Origin: Luminiphilus sp.
GTDB lineage: Bacteria > Pseudomonadota > Gammaproteobacteria > Pseudomonadales > Halieaceae
NCBI GenBank assembly: GCA_028117185.1
Contig: JAOHHD010000003.1
Span: 1 to 64,000, forward strand
Reading direction: 5' to 3'
Length of the DNA stretch: 64,000 nt
This document shows positions 36,527 through 45,113 of this stretch, in pieces. Both the position numbers and the translations under genes were made by a program. The notes beneath the pieces are model-generated. The model had not been told where the DNA came from. It worked only from the letters and a program-made list of their open reading frames with translations, and made no database searches. How positions within the stretch are numbered: position 1 is the first letter of the stretch; each line of letters starts with the position of its first letter.

Positions 36527-37668
36527 GTTGGACCGACCCGCCGCATCCACTGTGTTAACAGCGCCTCGTAGGCCTGGTTGGGCAGTAGGAAGCCATCGTG
36601 GCCGTTGTCTGTTTCGATGTTGGCGTAGGTCACGGGTTTCCCGGCAGCCATTAAGGCATCGCGGATTTCAATGGAGCGGTGCGGGGGGAAGCGCCAGTCG
36701 GAACTAAAAGACAACACCAGAAAGTCGGCGCGTGCTTTGTCGAGAGCCGCCTTGAGGTCACCCTGATCGCTAACCGCTAAGTCAAAGAGATCCAGTGCTC
36801 GTGTCATTAGCACATAGGTATTGGCATCAAACTGAGCAGAAAATCGCGTTCCTTGATGTCGGAGATAGCTCTCTACTTGGAACACCCACTCGCTCTCCGC
36901 TTCAGGCGTAAAACTACCTTCCCTGAGCTCTCGCCCAAAGCGGTCGCTCATACCATCGGCAGACATGTAAGTGAGATGGCCCACCATCCGGGCAAGTGCC
37001 ACGCCTCGCGTTGGCACTATAGCGCGGCTCAGGTAGTCCCCTTCGCACCAATCAGGGTCGGATAAGATGGCGTGTCGGGCAATTTCATTAAAGGCAATAT
37101 TCTGAGCGGTGAGCTTGGGTGCTGCAGCAAGCGCCACACAATGTTCGACCCATTCCGGATAATCGATGGCCCACTGCAGCGCTTGCATGCCACCTAGGCT
37201 GCCACCGATTACGGCTGCCCAGCGCGATATTCCCAAATATTCTGCGAGCAGTTTTTGGCTGCGCACCCAATCTTGTACCTGCGGCTGGGGGAATTTGGCG
37301 CCCCATGGTTTGCCTGTTGCGGGGTTTAGGGTATTGGGCCCTGTAGACCCGTCACACCCGCCTAAATTATTTGAGCACACGACGAATAAGCGTCGTGTGT
37401 CGATAGGTTTTCCGGGACCAATGGCAAGGTCCCACCATCCAGGACGTTGATCGTCGTCAGCATAAAAGCCCGCCGCGTGATGCGTGCCAGACAGCGCATG
37501 ACAAATGAGCACAGCATTATCACCCGCTGCATTGAGCTCGCCATAGGTTTCATAAACCAGCTCATGCTCAGCTAGGACCGACCCGTTTAGCAACTGAAAA
37601 GCGGCTTCGAAACGAGCACGGCAGGGGCTGACCAGCCCGACACTGTTGTGCGCGTCGCTATTTGGCAT
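36523..37668 (-). CDS. metX: Homoserine O-acyltransferase MetX (O-succinyl- or O-acetyltransferase)
   Basis: MetX acylates homoserine, the first dedicated step in methionine synthesis. The 381-residue alpha/beta-hydrolase shows [10 protein letters not shown], the nucleophile elbow [14 protein letters not shown] with the catalytic Ser, and the catalytic His in [10 protein letters not shown] near the C-terminus; the acid is in the preceding FSSDWRFPP region. Many pseudomonad MetX enzymes use succinyl-CoA rather than acetyl-CoA, and sequence inspection alone does not settle that here. It is followed by metW, with yggT three bases upstream. Confidence 0.93.
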   Translation of the reverse strand: MPNSDAHNSVGLVSPCRARFEAAFQLLNGSVLAEHELVYETYGELNAAGDNAVLICHALSGTHHAAGFYADDDQRPGWWDLAIGPGKPIDTRRLFVVCSNNLGGCDGSTGPNTLNPATGKPWGAKFPQPQVQDWVRSQKLLAEYLGISRWAAVIGGSLGGMQALQWAIDYPEWVEHCVALAAAPKLTAQNIAFNEIARHAILSDPDWCEGDYLSRAIVPTRGVALARMVGHLTYMSADGMSDRFGRELREGSFTPEAESEWVFQVESYLRHQGTRFSAQFDANTYVLMTRALDLFDLAVSDQGDLKAALDKARADFLVLSFSSDWRFPPHRSIEIRDALMAAGKPVTYANIETDNGHDGFLLPNQAYEALLTQWMRRVGPT

Positions 37669-37671
37669 GGT

Positions 37672-38247
37672 TCACAGCCCAACGACCAAGTTAGGGGGAA
37701 GTGACAGCGCGACTGCCGCGTGTCGCAATCCGATTTGCACAATATTGATCGTGACAAAGAGCAAAATCGGTGAAAAGTCGATGCCGCCCATGTTGGGTAG
37801 CAATGCGCGAAAGGGAGCCATAATGGGTTCAGAAATTTGCCCAATCAGCTCGATGGCAGGATGCCGGCTACCGGCGGCTACCCAACTGACGATGATCATG
37901 GCGATGAGTACAAAAAAGGTCAGGTTAGTGAGTAATCCGCACACACCAATAATGCCCCAGCCCACTAATGTGAGCGGGTTAGGCAAGCTCCATTGCTCCC
38001 CTAGCACCCCGGCGATGCCCAGTAAAATTAAGATCTGGATCAGGACTGCCATCACTAAAACAGCCCAATCAATGCGTCCTCTTGCTGGAAGCATGCCACG
38101 TAGCGGCGCGAGTAATGGATTGGTGATTTTGACGATGAGTTGAGAAATGGGATTATAAAAATTGGCCCGCGATGCATGCAGCATGCCGCGCAATACGATC
38201 AGGGTCAGTAACAAAGCCCCGAGATTCTGAATCAGATAAAGCGCCAT
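37672..38247 (-). CDS. yggT: YggT family membrane protein
   Basis: The 191-residue protein has two YggT repeats, each with a helix, a FYNPISQLIVKITNPLLAPL-like loop (second copy IELIGQISEPIMAPFRALLP) and another helix, giving about four to six membrane segments. The family is linked to osmotic shock tolerance and to membrane organisation, but its function is not settled. The start at 38247 follows GGGAG by five bases, giving MALYLIQNLG. It lies just after proC, the typical yggS-proC-yggT order. Confidence 0.92.
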   Translation of the reverse strand: MALYLIQNLGALLLTLIVLRGMLHASRANFYNPISQLIVKITNPLLAPLRGMLPARGRIDWAVLVMAVLIQILILLGIAGVLGEQWSLPNPLTLVGWGIIGVCGLLTNLTFFVLIAMIIVSWVAAGSRHPAIELIGQISEPIMAPFRALLPNMGGIDFSPILLFVTINIVQIGLRHAAVALSLPPNLVVGL

Positions 38248-38266
38248 TTCGGCTCCCGCAGTCATA

Positions 38267-39082
38267 TCAACCAAACTCCTCGCCCAGTGTTCTTGCTCGT
38301 TCAGCACAGGCTTGAACGGCATGAGTGATTATCTCGTCGAATTGGCGGGACTGTAAGGCTAATAGTGCCTGTTCTGTCGTGCCTCCGGGGCTGGTGACAT
38401 TTTCCCGCAGCGTTGAAATCGGCAGCTCTGAGCGTCCAGCGAGCTCAGCCGCACCGATAGCGGTTTGCAGGGTTAAGGCCACCGCAGTCTGCTGATCTAG
38501 CCCCAGATCAATACCGGCAGCAATGATGGCCTCGATAAGCGCAAAGAAATAGGCGGGTCCACTTCCCGACACGGCGGTGACGGCATCGAGTAATGCCTCT
38601 GAGGGCACCCACATCGTCATACCGACTGCGTTAGTCACTTGCTCTGCTAGGGCGCGATGTGCATCGCTGGCTTGCTCTGTTGCGTAGAGTCCACTGGCCC
38701 CCTTACCGATCATGGCAGGCGTATTGGGCATGCAGCGAATGACGGGTACGTTGGGATCGACGGCGGCCTGCAAAGAGGCAATCGGAATGCCCGCTGCAAT
38801 CGACAAAATGGCGGTATTTGGCCCAATCTGGTCTCGTACCGCCGCTAAGGCCTCAGGTGCGACCTGTGGCTTGACTGCCACCACCACCAGATCGGCATCG
38901 ATAAAAATGTGCTCGGGCGAGGTATCGAGCTGCGACAACCCGAGTGATCGGAGCCGTGATAATGCGGCCTCGCTAGGGTCGCTAGCGCGCAGTTGTGACG
39001 GCGCGAAGCCATTAGCCAGTAAGCCATTGATCATGGCGGTGGCCATATTGCCCGCGCCGAGGAATGCGATTTGAGGCGACAT
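38267..39082 (-). CDS. proC: Pyrroline-5-carboxylate reductase
   Basis: ProC reduces pyrroline-5-carboxylate to proline with NAD(P)H. The 271-residue protein has the Rossmann motif AFLGAGNMATAMI at the start, VVAVKPQ, RCMPNTPAMIGKG, AVSGSGPAYFFALIEA and NVTSPGGTTEQAL, the family signature near the C-terminus. It is preceded by yggS and followed by yggT on the minus strand. No clear Shine-Dalgarno precedes the ATG. Confidence 0.96.
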   Translation of the reverse strand: MSPQIAFLGAGNMATAMINGLLANGFAPSQLRASDPSEAALSRLRSLGLSQLDTSPEHIFIDADLVVVAVKPQVAPEALAAVRDQIGPNTAILSIAAGIPIASLQAAVDPNVPVIRCMPNTPAMIGKGASGLYATEQASDAHRALAEQVTNAVGMTMWVPSEALLDAVTAVSGSGPAYFFALIEAIIAAGIDLGLDQQTAVALTLQTAIGAAELAGRSELPISTLRENVTSPGGTTEQALLALQSRQFDEIITHAVQACAERARTLGEEFG

Positions 39083-39111
39083 AAGAAAACGAGTATCCGT
39101 GAAGAACGAAT

Positions 39112-39804
39112 TTAATTATACCGTGCGCCAAAAATATCTGTGCCGACTCTGACCAGATCCGATCCTTCGGCAATAGCGGCTTCTAAATCGTTGGACATTC
39201 CCATCGACAGTAGCGCCAATTGAGGGGTGTGGTCGAGAAGACGTTGTTGAATGGTGCGCAAGTGGCGAAAAGGCACTCGTTGGGCCGCGCGTTCGGCACT
39301 GGGAGCCGGTATTGTCATCAGGCCCATCAGTTGCAGATTGGGGAGCGCTGTGACTGCATCGATAAGCGCATTGAGTGCGTCAGGTTGTATCCCGGACTTA
39401 CTTGCTTCATCGGATGTTTTGACTTGCAGCAATACTTTTAGTGGGCCTTTTTCAGGGGGGCGTTGATCGCTGAGCCGCTGCGCTATCTTGAGTCGATCTA
39501 GGCTATGCACCCAGTCACTAAACTCGGCAATTAGGCCCGTTTTATTGCTCTGGATCGGCCCAATGAAGTGCCACGTCAAATCTAAGTCAGACAGCTGAAG
39601 CGCTTTATCGGCCATTTCCTGCGCGTAGTTCTCGCCAAAATCAGTCAGGCCCGCTTGGTTCGCCCAGCGGATGAGTTCAGCTGATTTCTTTTTACTGACA
39701 GCCAGCAGCGAGACTGCCCCGGGCGGCCTATCCGCTGCGTATTCTGCCGCACGAATACGACGGTTGATTTCTGATATATTGTGACGCAAGTCTGTCGGTG
39801 TCAT
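39112..39804 (-). CDS. yggS: PLP homeostasis protein YggS (PLPBP family)
   Basis: This single-domain PLP-binding protein buffers pyridoxal phosphate in the cytoplasm. The 230-residue product has LLAVSKKKSAELI with the PLP Lys, DFGENYAQE, WHFIGPIQSNK, and LSMGMSNDLEAAI and RVGTDIFG near the end, all family hallmarks. The start at 39804 (MTPTDLRHNI) gives the usual N-terminus; an ATG at 39834 would add ten residues. Neither has a good Shine-Dalgarno. It is divergent from pilT, as in Pseudomonas. Confidence 0.94.
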   Translation of the reverse strand: MTPTDLRHNISEINRRIRAAEYAADRPPGAVSLLAVSKKKSAELIRWANQAGLTDFGENYAQEMADKALQLSDLDLTWHFIGPIQSNKTGLIAEFSDWVHSLDRLKIAQRLSDQRPPEKGPLKVLLQVKTSDEASKSGIQPDALNALIDAVTALPNLQLMGLMTIPAPSAERAAQRVPFRHLRTIQQRLLDHTPQLALLSMGMSNDLEAAIAEGSDLVRVGTDIFGARYN

Positions 39805-39865
39805 GCCAGCATCATAAGGAAATTGATGCGCCATGTGTTAGTCCGACGCTAATGGAGACTATGAA

Positions 39866-40906
39866 ATGGATATCACAGAATTACTCGCTTTTGGCGTTCA
39901 ACAAGGTGCTTCGGATCTGCATCTTTCAGCAGGGCTTCCACCTATGATCCGTGTAGACGGTGATATCAGGCGTGTCGACTTGCCGCCGCAAACGCCGACC
40001 GAAGTCCAAGCTTTAATTTACGACATTATGAACGATCGTCAGCGGAACGAATTTGAGGAGCGTCTGGAAACGGACTTTTCGTTTGAGCTTCCCGATGTGG
40101 CTCGCTTTCGCGTCAATGCCTTCGTTCAAAACCGCGGTGCGGGTGCGGTATTTCGCACGATCCCGTCGGAAGTGTTAACGATGGAAGCATTGGGGATGGG
40201 CCAGACTTTTCGAGACATCTCAATGTTACCGAGAGGGTTAGTTCTGGTTACCGGTCCGACGGGCTCGGGAAAATCTACCACGCTTGCCGCCATGATCGAT
40301 TATGTCAATGCAAACCGCTACGACCATATCCTTACGATTGAAGATCCGATTGAGTTTGTTCACGAAAGCAAACGTTGTTTGATTAATCAGCGTGAGGTTC
40401 ATCGTGATACGTTGGGTTTCTCTGAAGCACTGCGCTCAGCATTGCGTGAAGATCCTGACATTATTCTGGTGGGCGAACTGCGAGATCTAGAGACGATTCG
40501 GCTGGCGCTGACAGCCGCTGAGACTGGCCATTTGGTCTTTGGCACACTGCATACCACCTCGGCCGCAAAGACGATTGATCGCGTTGTCGATGTCTTCCCC
40601 GGGGAAGAAAAAGCCATGGTGCGCTCGATGTTGTCAGAATCCTTACAGGCTGTGATCTCTCAAACCTTGCTGAAGCGGAGTCAGGGTGGACGTATTGCGG
40701 CACACGAGATCATGCGTGGTACTGCGGCGATCCGAAATCTGATTCGTGAGGATAAAGTGGCGCAAATGTATTCCGCTATTCAAACGGGACAATCCACAGG
40801 CATGCAAACAATGGATCAATGTTTGCAGGGACTGGTCCAAAAAAGATTGATTACTGCCGAGGTAGCGCGCGAAAAGGCGCGTCAGCCAGAGGGCATCATT
40901 GGCTGA
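39866..40906 (+). CDS. pilT: Type IV pilus retraction ATPase PilT
   Basis: PilT is the hexameric motor that depolymerises type IV pili for twitching. The 346-residue protein begins MDITELLAFGVQQGASDLHLS, then has Walker A GPTGSGKST at about residues 130-138, the Asp box around LTIEDPIEF, Walker B DIILVGELRD, HTTSAAKTIDR and the C-terminal AIRNLIRE (AIRNLIRE is a known retraction motif). GGAG lies eight bases before the ATG. No pilU follows; instead the convergent ruvX overlaps its 3' end by 25 bases. Confidence 0.96.
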   Translation: MDITELLAFGVQQGASDLHLSAGLPPMIRVDGDIRRVDLPPQTPTEVQALIYDIMNDRQRNEFEERLETDFSFELPDVARFRVNAFVQNRGAGAVFRTIPSEVLTMEALGMGQTFRDISMLPRGLVLVTGPTGSGKSTTLAAMIDYVNANRYDHILTIEDPIEFVHESKRCLINQREVHRDTLGFSEALRSALREDPDIILVGELRDLETIRLALTAAETGHLVFGTLHTTSAAKTIDRVVDVFPGEEKAMVRSMLSESLQAVISQTLLKRSQGGRIAAHEIMRGTAAIRNLIREDKVAQMYSAIQTGQSTGMQTMDQCLQGLVQKRLITAEVAREKARQPEGIIG

Positions 40907-41319
40907 TCATTGAGCCAAGTGATAAGAATAATGGCCGCCGCTTTGTCATCGATAGGGTCGGTGACAAAATCGCCGCGATGCCCGGTTGCGAGCGCGTCAG
41001 CCTTCGCTTCTCTGCTGGATAGCCTCTCGTCAACCAATGAAACGGGCAACCCTAATCGGCCCTCGAGTTGCCGAGAAAACTTAGTCGCTCGCCGACTGAG
41101 CTCACTTTCTGAGCCGTCCATGTTGATGGGGAGTCCAACAAGCAGGCGGTTCGGCCGCCATTCTTTGGTTAGCGCGATGATTGACGGCCAGTGCGGTACG
41201 CCATCTTTTGCCGACACCACGGTCAGCGGCTCGGCGGTACGCGACAGCGTATTACCGATTGCCACGCCTATATTGCGCAGTCCAAAATCCATTGCCATGA
41301 TCGTTTCATACTTTGGCAT
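40882..41319 (-). CDS. ruvX: Holliday junction resolvase-like RuvX (YqgF)
   Basis: The 145-residue protein has an RNase H fold: AMDFGLRNIGVAIGN at the start with the catalytic Asp, LLVGLPINMDGSES, VDERLSS and a terminal DDKAAAIIL with further acidic residues. It is implicated in 16S rRNA 5'-end maturation and possibly recombination. The start at 41319 (MPKYETIM) is two bases after the yqgE stop; the longer open frame upstream lies inside yqgE. It overlaps the convergent pilT by 25 bases. Confidence 0.93.
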   Translation of the reverse strand: MPKYETIMAMDFGLRNIGVAIGNTLSRTAEPLTVVSAKDGVPHWPSIIALTKEWRPNRLLVGLPINMDGSESELSRRATKFSRQLEGRLGLPVSLVDERLSSREAKADALATGHRGDFVTDPIDDKAAAIILITWLNDQPMMPSG

Positions 41320-41321
41320 CG

Positions 41322-41870
41322 TTAAGCGTGTCCTGCGCTGGCGGTGAGCAGATCGATATCGATTCCCAGCTTGCGCCCAGCTTCTGCCAGTTTTTGTGAT
41401 GTGTCCAAATGAAATAGCGTTTGCCGATCTGCCGCAACGGTCAGCCAGCTGTTGTCCGCTATCTCTGCCTCGAGTTGTCCCGGCGCCCATCCAGCGTAGC
41501 CCAGGGCCACGAGACATTCTTCGGGCCCTTTACCCGCTGCCAACGCACACAAAATATCGCGCGAGGTCGTCAGGCTGATGTCATGGCAAACCGCTTGACT
41601 CCCTTCCCACTCCCCCGTCGGGCCGTGCAACACGAATCCATGATCATTGCTGATTGGCCCTCCTGCCAAGATAGGGAAATCTGGCATCTCAGAGTCGGTC
41701 GGCATTGCGAGATACTGCGCCATCTCGATAAAGGTAATATCGAGCCGCTGATTCACAACGATGCCCATCGCACCGCCCTCATCATGTTGGCATAGGTAGG
41801 TTAGCGAGCGATTAAAAAAACCGCGATGGATGGCTGGCGTCGCGATTAAGAAATGACCACGAAGCGTCAT
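41322..41870 (-). CDS. yqgE: YqgE/AlgH family protein (UPF0301)
   Basis: The 182-residue protein carries the DUF179 features: LRGHFLIATPAI at the start, SLTYLCQHDEGGAMGIVVNQ, and LVALGYAGWAPGQLEAEI. The family (AlgH in Pseudomonas) has no settled biochemical role. It precedes ruvX by two bases, and gshB is upstream; the order gshB-yqgE-ruvX is widely conserved and suggests one operon. Confidence 0.94.
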   Translation of the reverse strand: MTLRGHFLIATPAIHRGFFNRSLTYLCQHDEGGAMGIVVNQRLDITFIEMAQYLAMPTDSEMPDFPILAGGPISNDHGFVLHGPTGEWEGSQAVCHDISLTTSRDILCALAAGKGPEECLVALGYAGWAPGQLEAEIADNSWLTVAADRQTLFHLDTSQKLAEAGRKLGIDIDLLTASAGHA

Positions 41871-41907
41871 AGTGGCGGCCCGCTCATCAGCAATGGGCTT
41901 AGTTCAC

Positions 41908-42870
41908 TCAGTTTGAAGATCCTTGGGCAACATGAGCCTGAACCACATCGAGCAGCTGGCCTGCAATATCAAGCCCCGACTCAGCTTCTATTTCTCTGAG
42001 GCAGGTTGGGCTAGTGACATTGATTTCAGTCAGGTAGTCGCCAATCACGTCGAGCCCAACGAAAAAAAGTCCGCGGGCTTTAAGAGCAGGCCCCACTTGC
42101 TCGGCGATCCATCGATCACGATCTGATAGCGGTTGCACTCGACCGGAACCGCCAGCCGCCAAATTACCCCGACTCTCTCCGGCGAGTGGGATGCGGGCAA
42201 GGCAGAAAGGGACGGGTTCCCCGTTAATCATTAGGATACGTTTATCGCCGTCGCTGATGGCGGGCAAATAGCGTTGTGCCATAATCGTTTGCGCGCCTGA
42301 GCGGGTCAGCATTTCTAAGATGACACTCAGATTAGGATCATCCTTGCGGGCCCGAAAAATAGCGCTGCCACCCATGCCATCTAGGGGCTTAAAAATGACA
42401 TCGTCATGTTCCGCGTGGAAGGCGCGCAGTTTGGTCATATTTCGACTGACTAATAGGGGTGGGCAACAGTCGGGAAATTCGGTGGCAAATAACTTTTCAT
42501 TGCAATCCCTCAGGCTCTGGCAGCGATTGACGATTAGCGTGCCTTGTTGCTCCGCTCGTTCTAACAAATACGTGGCGTAAATATATTCAAGATCAAACGG
42601 GGGGTCTTTTCGCATCAGGCAAATGTCGAGGTCACTTAGCGATATGTCTTGCGGTTCCTTCAGTGCATACCACTGCGAAGCGTCTCGATGCACGGTTAAG
42701 GATTGTGCCCGAGCCATCGGCTCCTCGCCGCTGAGGTAGAGGCCGTCGGGCTGTATATAAAATAACGACCACCCACGATCCTGCGCCGCCCAAAGCAATC
42801 CTAAGGTGGTATCTTTTTTGTAGTTGATAGAACCGATGGGGTCCATGACGACGCCGAGGTTGAGACTCAT
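41908..42870 (-). CDS. gshB: Glutathione synthetase
   Basis: GshB joins gamma-glutamylcysteine and glycine with ATP. The 320-residue ATP-grasp protein shows MDPIGSINYKKDTT at the start, MRKDPPFDLEYIYATYLLE, VNRCQSLRDCNEKLFA, KPLDGMGGSAIFR and the C-terminal INVTSPTCLREIE. AAGGATC precedes the ATG. It heads the minus-strand run gshB-yqgE-ruvX and is divergent from the esterase gene across 108 bases. Confidence 0.96.
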   Translation of the reverse strand: MSLNLGVVMDPIGSINYKKDTTLGLLWAAQDRGWSLFYIQPDGLYLSGEEPMARAQSLTVHRDASQWYALKEPQDISLSDLDICLMRKDPPFDLEYIYATYLLERAEQQGTLIVNRCQSLRDCNEKLFATEFPDCCPPLLVSRNMTKLRAFHAEHDDVIFKPLDGMGGSAIFRARKDDPNLSVILEMLTRSGAQTIMAQRYLPAISDGDKRILMINGEPVPFCLARIPLAGESRGNLAAGGSGRVQPLSDRDRWIAEQVGPALKARGLFFVGLDVIGDYLTEINVTSPTCLREIEAESGLDIAGQLLDVVQAHVAQGSSN

Positions 42871-42978
42871 TTCAGGATCCTTTTAGGCCGAGGGCCACTA
42901 TCTTGCGATTCGCAGCGAATCCCCGCAAGCTTGCCGAGCAGCGGAAGCTGCGCATTTTTGATAGAGGTGTACTGCATT

Positions 42979-44238
42979 ATGGATGGTTTTTTTGTCGTCG
43001 TCGCCTGTGTCAGTTTGCTATGCGCGATCGCGGCAGTGTTGCGGGTGCGGGCAATTGGCTGGGCAGTTTGGCTGTGGTTTTTTGTTGGGTGGATAACGGG
43101 CGAGCTCGCCATTTGGTGTATCGGCCTGCAATGGGTTTTTGTGGCCGCGTGGGTGCTGATCGCAGGGACCGATACGTCGGGCTTTAGTTGGGGCCTATCG
43201 CTGTTCCTCGCTACGTGGGTGTTGTTGGCAGTATTTTTACGAGACGCATTTGATGCGGGCGCCACCTTTAGCCGTTCATTGCGAATGACACTTGGCGGCG
43301 ATTTTCTGGAGCAAATACCCCTTTCGCGGCGCGCTAAGATCACCAACCAGGTGCATAGCAAGGAGTGGCAGTGGCCGTTTCGGTTTAAGCGACCCGGCGT
43401 GCGTTATGTCCGGAATATCGCTTATGCAGACTCGGGCAAGCGTGGCTTATTAGACGTTTATATTCCGGTGGCCGCTGGTGAACGTCGCCCGGTACTCTTG
43501 CAGGTGCATGGTGGGGCGTGGATGGTGGGCCACAAATCCGAGCAGGCGCAGCCGCTTTTGCATCGCATGGTGGAATCGGGGTGGGTGGGGGTGTCGATCA
43601 ATTATCGCCTCGCGCCACGCGCTGCTTTTCCGGCACAAATGGTGGATGTAAAAAAAGCGATCGCTTGGGTAAAGGAACATATTGCCGAGTATGACGGGGA
43701 CCCTGATTTTATTGTGGTGACGGGCGGCTCTGCCGGCGGTCATTTGTCGCTGCTAGCTGGTTTGACGCCGAATCATGCAGATTGGCAGACGGGCTTTGAA
43801 CACATTGATACTGCGGTTCAAGGTGTGTTGGCCTTGTATCCGGTTGTCGATTTGACTAACCGTCATGGCATTCGGCAGCAAGACAGCATGGATTCGTTTA
43901 TTGCGCAGCGCATTATCCAGCAATCTCGTGAGCAGGCGCCGGCTATTTACGAGGATGGTTCGCCGATCTCCTGGATACATCGCCCGGGTGTTGCTGAGGC
44001 CGCGCCACCGATGTTTATTGTTCAGGGTACCCATGATTCGTTGGTCTGGGTGGAAGAGGTAAGGCGATTTGTTGCGGAACTCAGCCCCATTGCAGCGGCG
44101 CCCTTGGTGTATGCGGAATTGCCCAGAGCACAGCACGCCTTTGAAATTTTCCACTCCCCTAGGACCAGTCATTATTTAAACGCAGCAGCTTGCTGGCTCG
44201 AGTGGGCTTGGGCACGGCACCTTCGGGTTAAGCAGTAA
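42979..44238 (+). CDS. Membrane-anchored alpha/beta-hydrolase (HSL/BD-FAE type esterase)
   Basis: The 419-residue protein has three to four hydrophobic helices in residues 1-95, then an alpha/beta-hydrolase domain of the hormone-sensitive lipase/BD-FAE group: oxyanion motif QVHGGAWMVGHK, INYRLAPRAAFPAQ, nucleophile elbow VTGGSAGGHLSL, acid in QGTHDSLVWV and catalytic His in RAQHAFEIF. It probably hydrolyses an ester at the inner membrane; the substrate is unknown. GAGGTG nine bases before the ATG at 42979 supports the start. It is divergent from gshB and converges with rsmE. Confidence 0.85.
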   Translation: MDGFFVVVACVSLLCAIAAVLRVRAIGWAVWLWFFVGWITGELAIWCIGLQWVFVAAWVLIAGTDTSGFSWGLSLFLATWVLLAVFLRDAFDAGATFSRSLRMTLGGDFLEQIPLSRRAKITNQVHSKEWQWPFRFKRPGVRYVRNIAYADSGKRGLLDVYIPVAAGERRPVLLQVHGGAWMVGHKSEQAQPLLHRMVESGWVGVSINYRLAPRAAFPAQMVDVKKAIAWVKEHIAEYDGDPDFIVVTGGSAGGHLSLLAGLTPNHADWQTGFEHIDTAVQGVLALYPVVDLTNRHGIRQQDSMDSFIAQRIIQQSREQAPAIYEDGSPISWIHRPGVAEAAPPMFIVQGTHDSLVWVEEVRRFVAELSPIAAAPLVYAELPRAQHAFEIFHSPRTSHYLNAAACWLEWAWARHLRVKQ

Positions 44239-44270
44239 TATTATACGCGGGATGGCGGTGTGAAGGCTGA

Positions 44271-45017
44271 CTAGGCGCTGTGGCTGATTCCAGAGAAGTC
44301 ACCCCATTGCGCGCCAATGACAGACAGTGCAACGACCGGCGCGGTCTCTGTTCTGAGAATACGGGGCCCCAGTTGCCATGGTTGAAAGTGATGTTGCGCT
44401 GCCGCCGCCACTTCCTCATCGGTTAGGCCACCCTCCGGCCCGATGAGTAGTGCGACAGAGTGCGGTTCCGCGCTTGGGAGCGGCGTATTTTGCACGTCAC
44501 AATGCAGTACCAGTTTAGCGTCCGCCACCGTCTCCGACACCCAGTTTGTCAGTGAGGTGGGCGTGTTAACGGCAGGGATACGCACCCGTCCAGATTGTTC
44601 GCAGGCGCTGGTGACAATGTGTTGCCAGTGGGCGAGTCGCTTTGTCAGGCGCTCTTTCGGGATCGTAAAATCGACTCGCGTGCTGTAGAGAGGCGAGATA
44701 GTGCTGACACCCAGTTCAGTGGCTTTTTGAATGGCCCAATCGAAACGATCACCCTTACTCAAACAGAGTCCGAGATGAGTCTGAAGTGAGGATTCAGTTT
44801 GCGGAGTGGTAACGGCACCGAGCTGCGCCGATACAGTATGTTTGGCAATGGCTTTGATAGTTGCCGTGCCTTGCTGTCCCCGACCGTCGAATAGGATAAC
44901 CCTGTCACCGACGCGAGCGCGCAGGACTTTGCCTAGGTATTGCGCCGCGCTCTCATTTAAAACAACGTCTGCCCCGACGACGAGCGGTTGGTCTGAAAAA
45001 AGTCGGGGGGTACGCAT
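44271..45017 (-). CDS. rsmE: 16S rRNA (uracil(1498)-N(3))-methyltransferase RsmE
   Basis: The 248-residue SPOUT-fold enzyme has an N-terminal PUA-like part (YLGKVLRARVGDRVILFDGRG in part), LSKGDRFDWAIQKATELGV, SACEQSGR, and the knot loops LLIGPEGGLTDEEV and LGPRILRTETAPV, which bind SAM. It methylates U1498 of 16S rRNA. It lies 96 bases downstream of ahcY, in the same direction, with a strong hairpin in between. Confidence 0.95.
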   Translation of the reverse strand: MRTPRLFSDQPLVVGADVVLNESAAQYLGKVLRARVGDRVILFDGRGQQGTATIKAIAKHTVSAQLGAVTTPQTESSLQTHLGLCLSKGDRFDWAIQKATELGVSTISPLYSTRVDFTIPKERLTKRLAHWQHIVTSACEQSGRVRIPAVNTPTSLTNWVSETVADAKLVLHCDVQNTPLPSAEPHSVALLIGPEGGLTDEEVAAAAQHHFQPWQLGPRILRTETAPVVALSVIGAQWGDFSGISHSA

Positions 45018-45063
45018 GATAAGACTCTGGTCATTTTTGCCGTAATAGCGAGCACGTCAGCGT

Positions 45064-45100
45064 CTCACCAAGGCGGAGCGCTGTCACTCGCCTTGGTGAG
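45064..45100 (-). terminator. Perfect 12-bp hairpin downstream of ahcY
   Basis: CTCACCAAGGCG (45064-45075) and CGCCTTGGTGAG (45089-45100) are exact inverted repeats around a 13-base loop, starting 14 bases after the ahcY stop. No T-tract follows on the minus strand, so it is not a canonical intrinsic terminator. It could protect the 3' end of the sahR-metK-ahcY mRNA or help attenuate read-through into rsmE. Confidence 0.55.
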
Positions 45101-45113
45101 TCGGAGGATTGCT

